Position numbers and translations under genes: made by a program
Notes under the pieces: generated by a model
The model's input: only the letters and a program-made list of their open reading frames with translations
Database searches by the model: none
Told to the model about the DNA's origin: nothing
In this document: positions 1 to 5,507 of the stretch, one piece after another
Numbering within the stretch: the stretch's first letter is position 1
Layout: each line of letters starts with the position of its first letter
NCBI GenBank assembly: GCA_003153335.1
Contig: PLYG01000409.1
Span: forward strand, 1 to 12,862
Reading direction: 5' to 3'
DNA: 12,862 bases
Source: Betaproteobacteria bacterium
Lineage (GTDB): Bacteria; Pseudomonadota; Gammaproteobacteria; Burkholderiales; Casimicrobiaceae

Positions 1-360
1 GCCGTACTCGACCAACACCGCGTTGAGATCGGCCAGCAGCTTCTGAGCGGCGGTCTGCGCTTCAATCGCGGTCGTCGGCGATTCCATGGCCATGGCCATC
101 TTCGACCCCAGCAGGCGCGGCACGTCGAGCACGTAGTAGCCGACCACGGCGCCGTCGCGGTGCGCGTACAGTTGCAGCCACAGTGAGTAGCAACCCACCC
201 CGAGGGCGATAAACGCCACCAGACCGGCAAAGAAGGTGCCGTTGGACGACCGCATGCGACGATTGCCATTCCCATTGCCGTTACCGTTGGCCACCGCCGG
301 TTCCGCAGTCACGGTTTGCGCGACTGGGGTCAGATCGATAGCGGCTGCGCTCTCGCTCAT
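1..360 (-). CDS. trbI: TrbI-like F-type conjugation protein (partial, N-terminal 120 residues)
   Basis: This frame is open from an ATG at 360 to the left edge with no stop, so the C-terminus is missing. Residues 1-40 are a short cytosolic tail with an Asn-Gly run (25-33). One membrane segment follows (about 42-66), then a periplasmic part with 'VVGYYVLDVPRLL' and an amphipathic helix. This layout, and the position directly after traC, match TrbI of F-type systems, an inner-membrane protein of about 128 residues that affects pilus retraction and extension. The start at 360 has AGGAG five bases upstream. An in-frame ATG at 378 overlaps the traC stop (ATGA) but lacks a good ribosome site. The family call rests on topology and gene order more than on conserved residues, so another small inner-membrane Tra protein remains possible. 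Confidence 0.65.
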   Translation of the reverse strand, partial: MSESAAAIDLTPVAQTVTAEPAVANGNGNGNGNRRMRSSNGTFFAGLVAFIALGVGCYSLWLQLYAHRDGAVVGYYVLDVPRLLGSKMAMAMESPTTAIEAQTAAQKLLADLNAVLVEYG

Positions 361-374
361 GCCATCTCCTGTGT

Positions 375-1874
375 TCATCCAGCCACCAGCCGGGCCTGCC
401 GCTTGCGCTCCATGAAGGTCTGAATCTTCTGCATGGCCTCCTCGGGTGACATGCCGGCCTTCATCTCGCGCAACAACATGGCGCGCTCATCGCCGGATGA
501 CGAGAAGATGACCTGCGAGACCGGGTCCACGACCAGCCGGCCGATCCCCGTCCCACACGGCGTATAGAACATGCATTCGCTGTAGCGCCTGCTGGGCGAC
601 ACCTTCGGATCGCTCACCGTATGGACCGTCTTCATCTGGTCCATCGTGTAGTCGTCCAGATCGAGCCGCTTGGAGTCGCGAACGGCGACGATGGATTCGG
701 CGCGCTGCTGCATGATGAAATAGAAAGCGCTGTTGGCGGCAATTGCGCGGCCGGAAGGCGACTGGTAGAACTCTTCGAGGCCCTGCGTGCAAACGAGCGC
801 GGCGCCTTGATACTTTCGAAACCGGCGATAGCCCGTCTCGATGAATTTGGCGACACCCGGATCGTCGAGCAGTGCCCACGCTTCGTCGATCACCAGCAGC
901 TTCTTGCGCTGTTCGCCCTTCAACTCCGAGAGGAACATCTCGTGCTGAATCTTGGTGACCAGCATCAGCAGGACCACCTGCTGCAAATGCTTCTTGCCGC
1001 TCAGCTCTTCCAGTTCCAGCACCACGTAATCCTTATTGAACTGGAGGTTGTTCTCGCCATCGAACCACGAGCCGTATTCACCGTTACGCGTAAACGGAAA
1101 GAGCATGGTGCCCAGATCGGAGATCCGCTGGTCCTCGTTTTTGTCGAGGTACTGCGCCACATCGGTGACGGTCATGCTGCGCCCGACCCGCCCCCACTCG
1201 GCCTTGATGCCTTCCCCCAGCGCCGCCATGCGATAGTCGTCGAGGCGGTCGGTCGGGGCGGCCATCTTCGCCAGAATGGCTTTGAGCACGTCCATCTCTT
1301 CGTCGATGTCCGCGACGTTGGTGAAGGGGTTCAGACAGGCGTGGGAGGACTCGGAGAACTCGATGAATTCGCCCCCATAAATGAGGTTCTGCTTCAGATA
1401 GCCACGGCCAATGTCCATGACCCACACCTTGGCGCCGAGGCTTAGGTAGTCGGCAATGATCTGCTGCGTGTGGAAGGTCTTGCCCGCGCCCGATTCGGCA
1501 AACAGGATACCGTTGTAGTTGGTCGGCGAATCGTAGAGGTCGATCAGCATCGGCTTGCCGCGCCGGGTGAAATAGAGGCTGGCCCCACCGCTACCGGTGC
1601 CCTGCCATTCCCCGATTACCGGGAAAAACTGCACCGCGTGTTTGACCGCCATGGTGCGGAAGCGATAGAGTTGCTTGATCGACTCGGGCGCCGGGAACAG
1701 CGGGAACGTGTGCCAGAACACCGGCCATGTGATGTAACGTTCCTCGCTCATCTCGAAGCCGAAGCTGGAGTAGTAGGCGCGGACCATGCCGGTCATCTTT
1801 TCGAGCTTCTGTTTATCGTCTGAGTAGAGCGCCAAGGTGAGGGCGGCCTCGACAATGACGGCACCTTCATCCAT
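375..1874 (-). CDS. traC: TraC ATPase, C-terminal ATPase portion after in-frame stop
   Basis: This is the motor part of TraC, the VirB4-family cytoplasmic/inner-membrane ATPase that powers pilus assembly in F-type systems. Counting from the ATG at 1874, the Walker A motif AESGAGKT is at about 126-133; the usual first Gly is Ala. Walker B (KKLLVIDEAW) is at 324-333, and a downstream 'VCTQG' fits the sensor Gln. The reading frame is continuous with the upstream N-terminal ORF and separated from it only by one TAA codon. The nine codons between that TAA and this ATG (EGFDVLIKE) read as normal TraC sequence. The ATG has AAGGAG directly abutting it with no spacing, so independent initiation looks poor. 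No ATG, GTG or TTG lies between the TAA and 1874. The piece may therefore be untranslated, made by readthrough, or an artefact of a base error. It ends 14 bases before trbI. Confidence 0.85.
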   Translation of the reverse strand: MDEGAVIVEAALTLALYSDDKQKLEKMTGMVRAYYSSFGFEMSEERYITWPVFWHTFPLFPAPESIKQLYRFRTMAVKHAVQFFPVIGEWQGTGSGGASLYFTRRGKPMLIDLYDSPTNYNGILFAESGAGKTFHTQQIIADYLSLGAKVWVMDIGRGYLKQNLIYGGEFIEFSESSHACLNPFTNVADIDEEMDVLKAILAKMAAPTDRLDDYRMAALGEGIKAEWGRVGRSMTVTDVAQYLDKNEDQRISDLGTMLFPFTRNGEYGSWFDGENNLQFNKDYVVLELEELSGKKHLQQVVLLMLVTKIQHEMFLSELKGEQRKKLLVIDEAWALLDDPGVAKFIETGYRRFRKYQGAALVCTQGLEEFYQSPSGRAIAANSAFYFIMQQRAESIVAVRDSKRLDLDDYTMDQMKTVHTVSDPKVSPSRRYSECMFYTPCGTGIGRLVVDPVSQVIFSSSGDERAMLLREMKAGMSPEEAMQKIQTFMERKRQARLVAG

Positions 1875-1901
1875 CTCCTTGATCAGGACATCGAAGCCCT
1901 C

Positions 1902-1904
1902 TTA
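1902..1904 (-). other. In-frame TAA codon interrupting traC
   Basis: On the minus strand the N-terminal traC frame reads Ala-Ser-Lys-TAA-Glu-Gly-Phe-Asp-Val-Leu and continues in the same frame into the ATPase half. One codon therefore splits an otherwise intact reading frame of about 841 residues, close to F TraC (875). A single base change from a Lys, Glu, Gln or Tyr codon would explain it. Other genes here also end in TAA (traK, pilins 1 and 2), so the codon is not generally reassigned. Confidence 0.9.
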
Positions 1905-2900
1905 CTTGGACGCCAGAATCGGGATGAAGCGCAGCATCGGGCCGTACGCCTGATAGTTGATGCTCTGCGCTTTGGTGCGCACCGCCGCCGCGCGTTTCGA
2001 CTGCTCCGGATAGTGCAAGGTCAGTGTCAGCGTGAAAGGACACGTGAGCTGATTGTTGAGTCCACCGGGATCACCAATCAGGTGGCCCATGACGCCGAGA
2101 TTGGTCATCTTCGGGTATTGCTTGACCGACAACAGCCGCACCATCTCGTTGTCGTTGATCAGGACGTGGTCCTTCTTGACCACGATGTTGTCACCCGGCT
2201 GCAGAATCTGGTCCCGCAGCAGCAGCTCGTCGTTGTACGCCGCGTCGTGCGGCGCGCGAATGCGCAACAACCGGCGACAAATCGACAGATAGCCACCGGC
2301 ATCCACGCGGTTCAAGCGCAAGCCGATGGTGGACATGCCTTCGGCCATCTTCATGGCCGTGTCGTTGACCTCTTTCAGCTCGATCATCTTCGGCTGCTTG
2401 CTGCACGGAATCTTGAGCGAGACCACCAGCATTGCGCTGTTGGTCGGCACGTCGTTGCTCTCGATGACCGGCTTCTCGCGGCCTTCGAGAAACATCTCCG
2501 CCCGATGCATGGTCGTGTTCATGATGACTTCTGCGACTCTGCCCTCGATACGGGTTTTGTCGCGCGCACCGGTATAGGCGTCGATCAGCGGTTCGATGAA
2601 TGGGCTGACGATCTGCTGAATCTGGATGATGGTGCCGGGCTTGAATTCGGCAGAAAACGTGCCTTGCAGGCGCCGCACCACAGTCTCGTCCAGACCGGAG
2701 AGTGGCGGGCTGGTCCAAACCGCGCCCAAGAATGCATGCTGGTCATTGCCTTGCAGATAGATCAGCGGTTCGTGTGCGTCACGGTCACCGCCGTCCTGTT
2801 CTACATCGAGCGGTTGGCCGTCCGATACCGCCAGCGGTGGCAACAAGTCCTCGGCGCGGGGACGGTCCAGCAGGGCACGCATACGATTGAGAACAGCCAT
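1902..2900 (-). CDS. traC: TraC, N-terminal domain, ended by a premature stop
   Basis: This 332-residue ORF corresponds to the N-terminal TraC domain of F-type VirB4-like ATPases (the TraC_F_IV family region), which docks the ATPase to the secretion complex. It has no Walker motifs; these lie in the downstream piece. It ends '...MLRFIPILASK', where intact homologues continue with a K/E-rich stretch into 'FDVL..-MDEG', so the end is a truncation, not a natural C-terminus. The ATG at 2900 follows a C-run and a GGATCGATCC palindrome, and no clear Shine-Dalgarno is present; this is unusual for this operon, where most genes have GGAG. The next in-frame ATG (Met7-Arg-Ala) has no better site. It lies 151 bases after the third pilin gene, the longest gap apart from those around pilin 1. 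Confidence 0.85.
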   Translation of the reverse strand: MAVLNRMRALLDRPRAEDLLPPLAVSDGQPLDVEQDGGDRDAHEPLIYLQGNDQHAFLGAVWTSPPLSGLDETVVRRLQGTFSAEFKPGTIIQIQQIVSPFIEPLIDAYTGARDKTRIEGRVAEVIMNTTMHRAEMFLEGREKPVIESNDVPTNSAMLVVSLKIPCSKQPKMIELKEVNDTAMKMAEGMSTIGLRLNRVDAGGYLSICRRLLRIRAPHDAAYNDELLLRDQILQPGDNIVVKKDHVLINDNEMVRLLSVKQYPKMTNLGVMGHLIGDPGGLNNQLTCPFTLTLTLHYPEQSKRAAAVRTKAQSINYQAYGPMLRFIPILASK

Positions 2901-2903
2901 GGG

Positions 2904-2913
2904 GGATCGATCC
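2904..2913. repeat. 10-bp palindrome GGATCGATCC just upstream of traC
   Basis: GGATCGATCC is a perfect palindrome ending three bases before the traC ATG. It covers the place where a Shine-Dalgarno would normally sit. It may be a protein site, a small structure limiting initiation, or chance. Confidence 0.5.
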
Positions 2914-2920
2914 GATAAGC

Positions 2921-2956
2921 AATAGTGCAGGAGGCGACTATACCTGCTTTGCTATT
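2921..2956 (-). promoter_or_regulatory. Stem-loop in traC leader
   Basis: On the minus strand, arms AATAG + GCAGG pair with CCTGC + CTATT, giving two 5-bp stems with an asymmetric internal loop (CAAA opposite A) and an 11-base terminal loop. It lies 20-56 bases upstream of the traC start. No U-run follows, so it is not a standard terminator. It could modulate traC translation or mark an mRNA end. Confidence 0.45.
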
Positions 2957-3035
2957 ACCCAAACGAACAGCAAACACTCACCTGACCGAACGCCCCCGAC
3001 ACGGTGCAAACGGACGGACCTGCTCACCGGCGGGC

Positions 3036-3052
3036 GAGGCGCCGCGCGCCTC
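3036..3052 (-). promoter_or_regulatory. GC-rich stem-loop abutting pilin 3 stop
   Basis: On the minus strand GAGGCGC-GCG-GCGCCTC forms a 7-bp stem with a triloop. Its first G is the last base of the pilin 3 TAG stop. There is no U-tract, so it is a poor intrinsic terminator. It may protect the 3' end of an abundant pilin transcript from exonucleases, or slow polymerase before traC; both are inference. Confidence 0.5.
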
Positions 3053-3336
3053 TACAGCGTGGCGTTGAACACGCCTTCGAACACACCGGGGCCGAAGACC
3101 AAGGCCACGGCCATGGACAAGGCAATCAGCACCGCCGCCGGGCTCTGCTTGGTCACGCCAATCTCCGGTCCAACCCCCAGCGTGATCACCGCAAAAGTCT
3201 TGCCCAGACTGCCGCCCAACCAGCCTTGAATCGTCTGGTAGAACGCTTGAAATGTCGTATCGGTACTCGACGCCGCAAAGGCCAGCGTTGCAGCAGCGCT
3301 GAGCGCGAGGGTCATGAAAAGCCGAGTCGAGGTCAT
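3052..3336 (-). CDS. traA: TraA-like conjugative pilin, paralogue 3
   Basis: The protein has 94 residues: a 21-residue signal peptide (MTSTRLF..., cleavage after LAFA) and a mature 73-residue pilin of two hydrophobic helices split by a TKQS loop. The C-terminus 'GPGVFEGVFNATL' is shared with the two upstream paralogues. By eye the mature part is about 60% identical to pilin 1. TraA-like pilins are inserted in the inner membrane and polymerised into the F-type pilus. The start at 3336 is chosen because GGAG lies six bases upstream; a longer frame from 3381 would lack a signal peptide start. An oddity is Pro-Glu (mature 36-37) in the first hydrophobic helix, where the others have Leu-Gly or Met-Gly. 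No mature cysteine. The paralogue may be a minor or variant subunit. Confidence 0.85.
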   Translation of the reverse strand: MTSTRLFMTLALSAAATLAFAASSTDTTFQAFYQTIQGWLGGSLGKTFAVITLGVGPEIGVTKQSPAAVLIALSMAVALVFGPGVFEGVFNATL

Positions 3337-3381
3337 TCGTTTCTCCGGTAGGAATGGCAAGAAAGTCGGCAGCAAGCTCAC

Positions 3382-3666
3382 TTACAGTGTCGCGCTAAAC
3401 ACGCTCTCGATGATGCCGGGACCCAAAGCGAACGCCAACGCAATGACCATCGAGGTCAGGCGTGCCACCTGTGATTGGGTCGCTACCGCGACACCCATGC
3501 CAATAACCAGCGAAGATGCCGCCAGCGTCTTCCCCAGCCAGCCAGTCATCCATGCGTGCACTTGATCAAGCGCCCCGCTGAATACGGTATCCGGATTGGT
3601 TGCGGCGAAGGCGAGCGATGTGCCGGCCGCACAGAGGAGAACACATCGAATTGCGATGCCTTGCAT
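3382..3666 (-). CDS. traA: TraA-like conjugative pilin, paralogue 2
   Basis: The protein has 94 residues: a 21-residue signal peptide (MQGIAIR..., cleavage after LAFA) and a mature 73-residue pilin. It keeps the pattern D-T-x-F, W-x-x-G-x-LGKT, QS loop and 'GPGIIESVFSATL'. It is the most divergent of the three (a little under half identical to pilin 1), with an Arg in the second hydrophobic helix (VARLTSMV) and Trp in place of Ser before LGKT. The ATG at 3666 has GGAG eight bases upstream; a GTG at 3675 abuts that same GGAG and is less likely. It lies 45 bases upstream of pilin 3, so the two are probably co-translated, while a 248-base structured gap separates it from pilin 1. Confidence 0.85.
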   Translation of the reverse strand: MQGIAIRCVLLCAAGTSLAFAATNPDTVFSGALDQVHAWMTGWLGKTLAASSLVIGMGVAVATQSQVARLTSMVIALAFALGPGIIESVFSATL

Positions 3667-3699
3667 ACGACGCACTCCGGATTTTGGTGTCCCATAAGG

Positions 3700-3726
3700 G
3701 GAAGGCCCTCACGAGGAGGGCCTTCC
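3700..3726 (-). promoter_or_regulatory. Perfect 11-bp stem-loop between pilins 1 and 2
   Basis: The minus strand reads GGAAGGCCCTC - CTCGT - GAGGGCCTTCC, an 11-bp perfect stem with a 5-base loop. It ends 21 bases before the GGAG of pilin 2. After the stem comes CCTTATGGG, not a U-run, so a strong intrinsic terminator is unlikely. A partial terminator, or a stability or processing element that sets the relative amounts of pilin 1 and pilins 2/3, is inferred. Confidence 0.6.
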
Positions 3727-3735
3727 ATTGCGCAA

Positions 3736-3778
3736 AACGAGGTGAGTCGCTCGCACACTGCGAATAAGAACGAGGTGA
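3736..3778. repeat. Two direct repeats flanking an inverted repeat
   Basis: AACGAGGTGA occurs at 3736-3745 and 3769-3778, 33 bases apart. A hairpin-forming inverted repeat, TCGCA-CAC-TGCGA, at 3751-3763 is centred midway between them. The similarity extends a few bases past each repeat (both followed by nnCGC). This could be an operator-like site or the remnant of a small duplication. Confidence 0.5.
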
Positions 3779-3914
3779 ACCGCCCTTACCGCACCCCGCG
3801 TTCGCCTTGCGGCTTATGCGAAGACTTGCTCACGAACACTGCCACTTGTACGAGGGTGTCGAAATTTGGCGGTGCCGTGATTAAAGCTGGTAGCGGCTCG
3901 TGCCGCCGCCGTCT

Positions 3915-4202
3915 TTACAGCACGGCGTTGAACACGCCTTCGATCACGCCCGGTCCGAGCGACAGCGCGAGCGCCATCGAGATGCCGATGACGACGGCGA
4001 GGATCGATTGCTTGACGATGCCGATACCCAGACCGACGGCCAGTGCAGCAATCGCGATGGTCTTGCCAAGGCTTCCGGTCAGCCACGCGTCCACGAGGGT
4101 GAACACGTTCTGGAACGTGGTGTCGGTGTTGGAGGCCGCCATGGCGGAGCCAGCGATCAGGGCGAGGACGAGTGCGGGGGCAAACTTGCGAACTTGTTTC
4201 AT
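3915..4202 (-). CDS. traA: TraA-like conjugative pilin, paralogue 1
   Basis: The first of the three pilin genes encodes 95 residues: a 22-residue signal peptide (MKQVRKF..., cleavage after SAMA) and a 73-residue mature pilin. The mature part starts ASNTDTTF, has W-L-T-G-S-LGKT, two glycine/alanine-rich hydrophobic helices around a VKQS loop, and ends GPGVIEGVFNAVL. It has the cleanest hydrophobic helices of the three and its own promoter-like leader, so it is the best candidate for the main pilus subunit (inference). The start at 4202 has GGAG six bases upstream. An upstream in-frame ATG at 4235 would put a hydrophilic stretch before the signal peptide and is rejected. The context CGGAGAAACnnATGA is shared with pilin 3, pointing to duplication. 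Its place between traV and traC resembles SXT/IncA/C-type loci; in F, traA precedes traL. Confidence 0.88.
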   Translation of the reverse strand: MKQVRKFAPALVLALIAGSAMAASNTDTTFQNVFTLVDAWLTGSLGKTIAIAALAVGLGIGIVKQSILAVVIGISMALALSLGPGVIEGVFNAVL

Positions 4203-4242
4203 GTGTTTCTCCGTTGAAGAAGGTTGAGATTTCACATGAACT

Positions 4243-4308
4243 CAGGCCGCTTGCCTGTGGGTCTTTCGACCCGTGCCGGTTCCCGACACCGCAGGGTGTG
4301 CCCCTGCG
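4243..4308 (-). ncRNA. Four abutting stem-loops in pilin 1 leader
   Basis: Reading the minus strand, four hairpins follow one another with zero or one base between them. They are CGCAGGG/CCCTGCG with a GCACA loop (4308-4290); GTGTCGG/CCGGCAC with one G-U pair and a GAA loop (4289-4273); GGGTC/GACCC with a GAAA tetraloop (4272-4259); and CAGGC/GCCTG with an AAGCG loop (4257-4243). The array ends about 30 bases before the pilin 1 ribosome site and follows the candidate promoter. No terminator U-run is present. I do not recognise it as a known RNA family. A structured leader that stabilises or regulates the pilin mRNA is inferred. Confidence 0.6.
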
Positions 4309-4374
4309 AACTTCCACTTCGTTTTGCTACTTGACGCAGCGACTACTGAATTCAACTACACTGCGATGGAGTGG

Positions 4375-4435
4375 AATATATCACACCAAACCGAACGCAC
4401 GATACCTTTTGCAACTTTTTTTGCACTATTTTTTT
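4375..4435 (-). promoter_or_regulatory. Candidate pilin promoter: extended -10 with upstream A-tracts
   Basis: On the minus strand TGATATATT (4383-4375) matches an extended -10 (TG-n-TATAAT-like). No good -35 hexamer lies 16-18 bases upstream. Three A-tracts on the minus strand (4429-4435, 4416-4422, 4407-4410) are spaced about 10-13 bases apart just upstream of the -35 position, as an UP element or bent DNA would be. A start near 4368 would give a leader of about 165 bases carrying the four stem-loops. This is the most AT-rich stretch in the window. Confidence 0.5.
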
Positions 4436-4459
4436 GTTCGGAATAATGAATGAGGAAAA

Positions 4460-4831
4460 TCACACGACGGCAGGTTCAGCCGCGACATGCTTAAGGTCTT
4501 GTGACGCACTCGCCGCACCCGCATCAGATGCGCGCAGACGCCGTTCTGCGCAGTCTGCCGCTGGTACATCGAACACCAGCTCGGCATTCCATGCTTTGCC
4601 ATCGCGGCGGATCGTGACACCCGTGATCGGCGCGTCACCGTAGGGATGCGCCGTGCGGGCACGCACCGGCTGGTCATTGAATAACCGCAGCACCAATCGG
4701 CGAACCTTGCCCTCGATCTGCTCCACCAGACACTGGCTCTGTTCGAGCAACAGGCCGTCGAGCCGTTCAAGGGCGCGCTTTTGGCGCAGCGTATTGGGAT
4801 ACAGCGGTGCAGTGATCTTACGTTCGGCCAT
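4460..4831 (-). CDS. Hypothetical protein between traV and the pilin genes
   Basis: The protein has 123 residues and I do not recognise it. It has no signal peptide or membrane segment and is predicted cytosolic. Residues 13-50 look helical and charged (LRQKRALERLDGLLLEQSQ), residues 67-90 look like beta strands (APITGVTIRRDGKAWNAELVFDV), and the Ala-rich tail looks disordered. There are two cysteines (34, 94). The ATG at 4831 has GGAG seven bases upstream and lies 23 bases after the traV stop, so it is clearly part of the tra operon. It is the last gene before the pilin promoter region. A role in transfer is suggested only by position; regulator or chaperone are open possibilities. Confidence 0.75.
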   Translation of the reverse strand: MAERKITAPLYPNTLRQKRALERLDGLLLEQSQCLVEQIEGKVRRLVLRLFNDQPVRARTAHPYGDAPITGVTIRRDGKAWNAELVFDVPAADCAERRLRASDAGAASASQDLKHVAAEPAVV

Positions 4832-4854
4832 TGCGGGTCTCCGACGCGGGAAAG

Positions 4855-5436
4855 CTACTTGGCCGGGACGGGGCCGGACTTCGGGGCACCCATCGGGATT
4901 TGTGAAATGGCCTTGGCTGCGGCGTTCATGTCGTCATCAGCGGCACCCGAGGTAGGCGATGGGTCGAAGCTGGAACGCGTGTTGCTATCCCCGCCGTTAT
5001 CAACCCCCAGCGGAGTCAGTACCCGTGCGGAGCGGCCCACCGATTCGCCGATTGACCAGCGGCGCGACGTGACTTCAGAGAACAGCAGTGAGGGAAAATG
5101 CAGATCACCACGCCTGTCGATCCACGGCGCGATCCACACGCGGATTGTTTGCGCCGGTTCCAACACGGGCATCGGTTGCGTGATCGGTTCCATGAGCTGC
5201 TTCGGCAGCATGGCGAGCGCGTCAGCGGAGGCTTTCCCGGCGGCGCTGGTGGTGCCGTTGCCGATGTCTTCGGCGTAGAGGTGATCGGCGTTGTTGGTGG
5301 CCTTGTAGACCTCCTGCGGGGACTTGCAGACCGCCCCTTCCGGCATGCCGGGGCAGTCGAATTTGCTGGACCCCATGGCGCAACCGCCGAGGATAATGAC
5401 CAAGCTGGTCAGGGCAAGACGACAGACAGCGGGCAT
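4855..5436 (-). CDS. traV: TraV outer-membrane lipoprotein
   Basis: The protein has 193 residues. A type II signal peptide ends in LGGC with the lipidation Cys at 19, followed by the TraV pattern 'KFDCPGMPEGAVCKSPQEVY' with Cys 28 and Cys 37. TraV (171 residues in F) anchors the TraK/TraB core complex to the outer membrane, like VirB7. The rest has a beta-strand section (VRVW-IAPWIDRRGDLHFPSLLF, about 107-130) and a low-complexity Ser/Ala/Pro tail. The start at 5436 has AAGGA six bases upstream and puts the lipobox at the right distance. A TTG at 5511 overlapping the traB stop and an ATG at 5503 would give unusual long leaders. It lies 71 bases after traB. Confidence 0.88.
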   Translation of the reverse strand: MPAVCRLALTSLVIILGGCAMGSSKFDCPGMPEGAVCKSPQEVYKATNNADHLYAEDIGNGTTSAAGKASADALAMLPKQLMEPITQPMPVLEPAQTIRVWIAPWIDRRGDLHFPSLLFSEVTSRRWSIGESVGRSARVLTPLGVDNGGDSNTRSSFDPSPTSGAADDDMNAAAKAISQIPMGAPKSGPVPAK

Positions 5437-5507
5437 GGTCGATCCTTGAGGGCCGCTGGCCGCGACGCGGGCAGCACAATTCGAATGAGGAATGACGCGC
5501 ATGGGGT

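Noticed and set aside
3700..3726. Intrinsic terminator between pilins 1 and 2
   Set aside because: Neither strand has a U-run after the stem, so a standard rho-independent terminator is not supported.
4243..4308. Similarity of the pilin leader to a cyclic-di-GMP (GEMM) riboswitch because of a GAAA tetraloop and GC-rich stems
   Set aside because: The conserved unpaired core and the three-way junction are not visible; the hairpins are simply tandem. I leave it as an unassigned structure.
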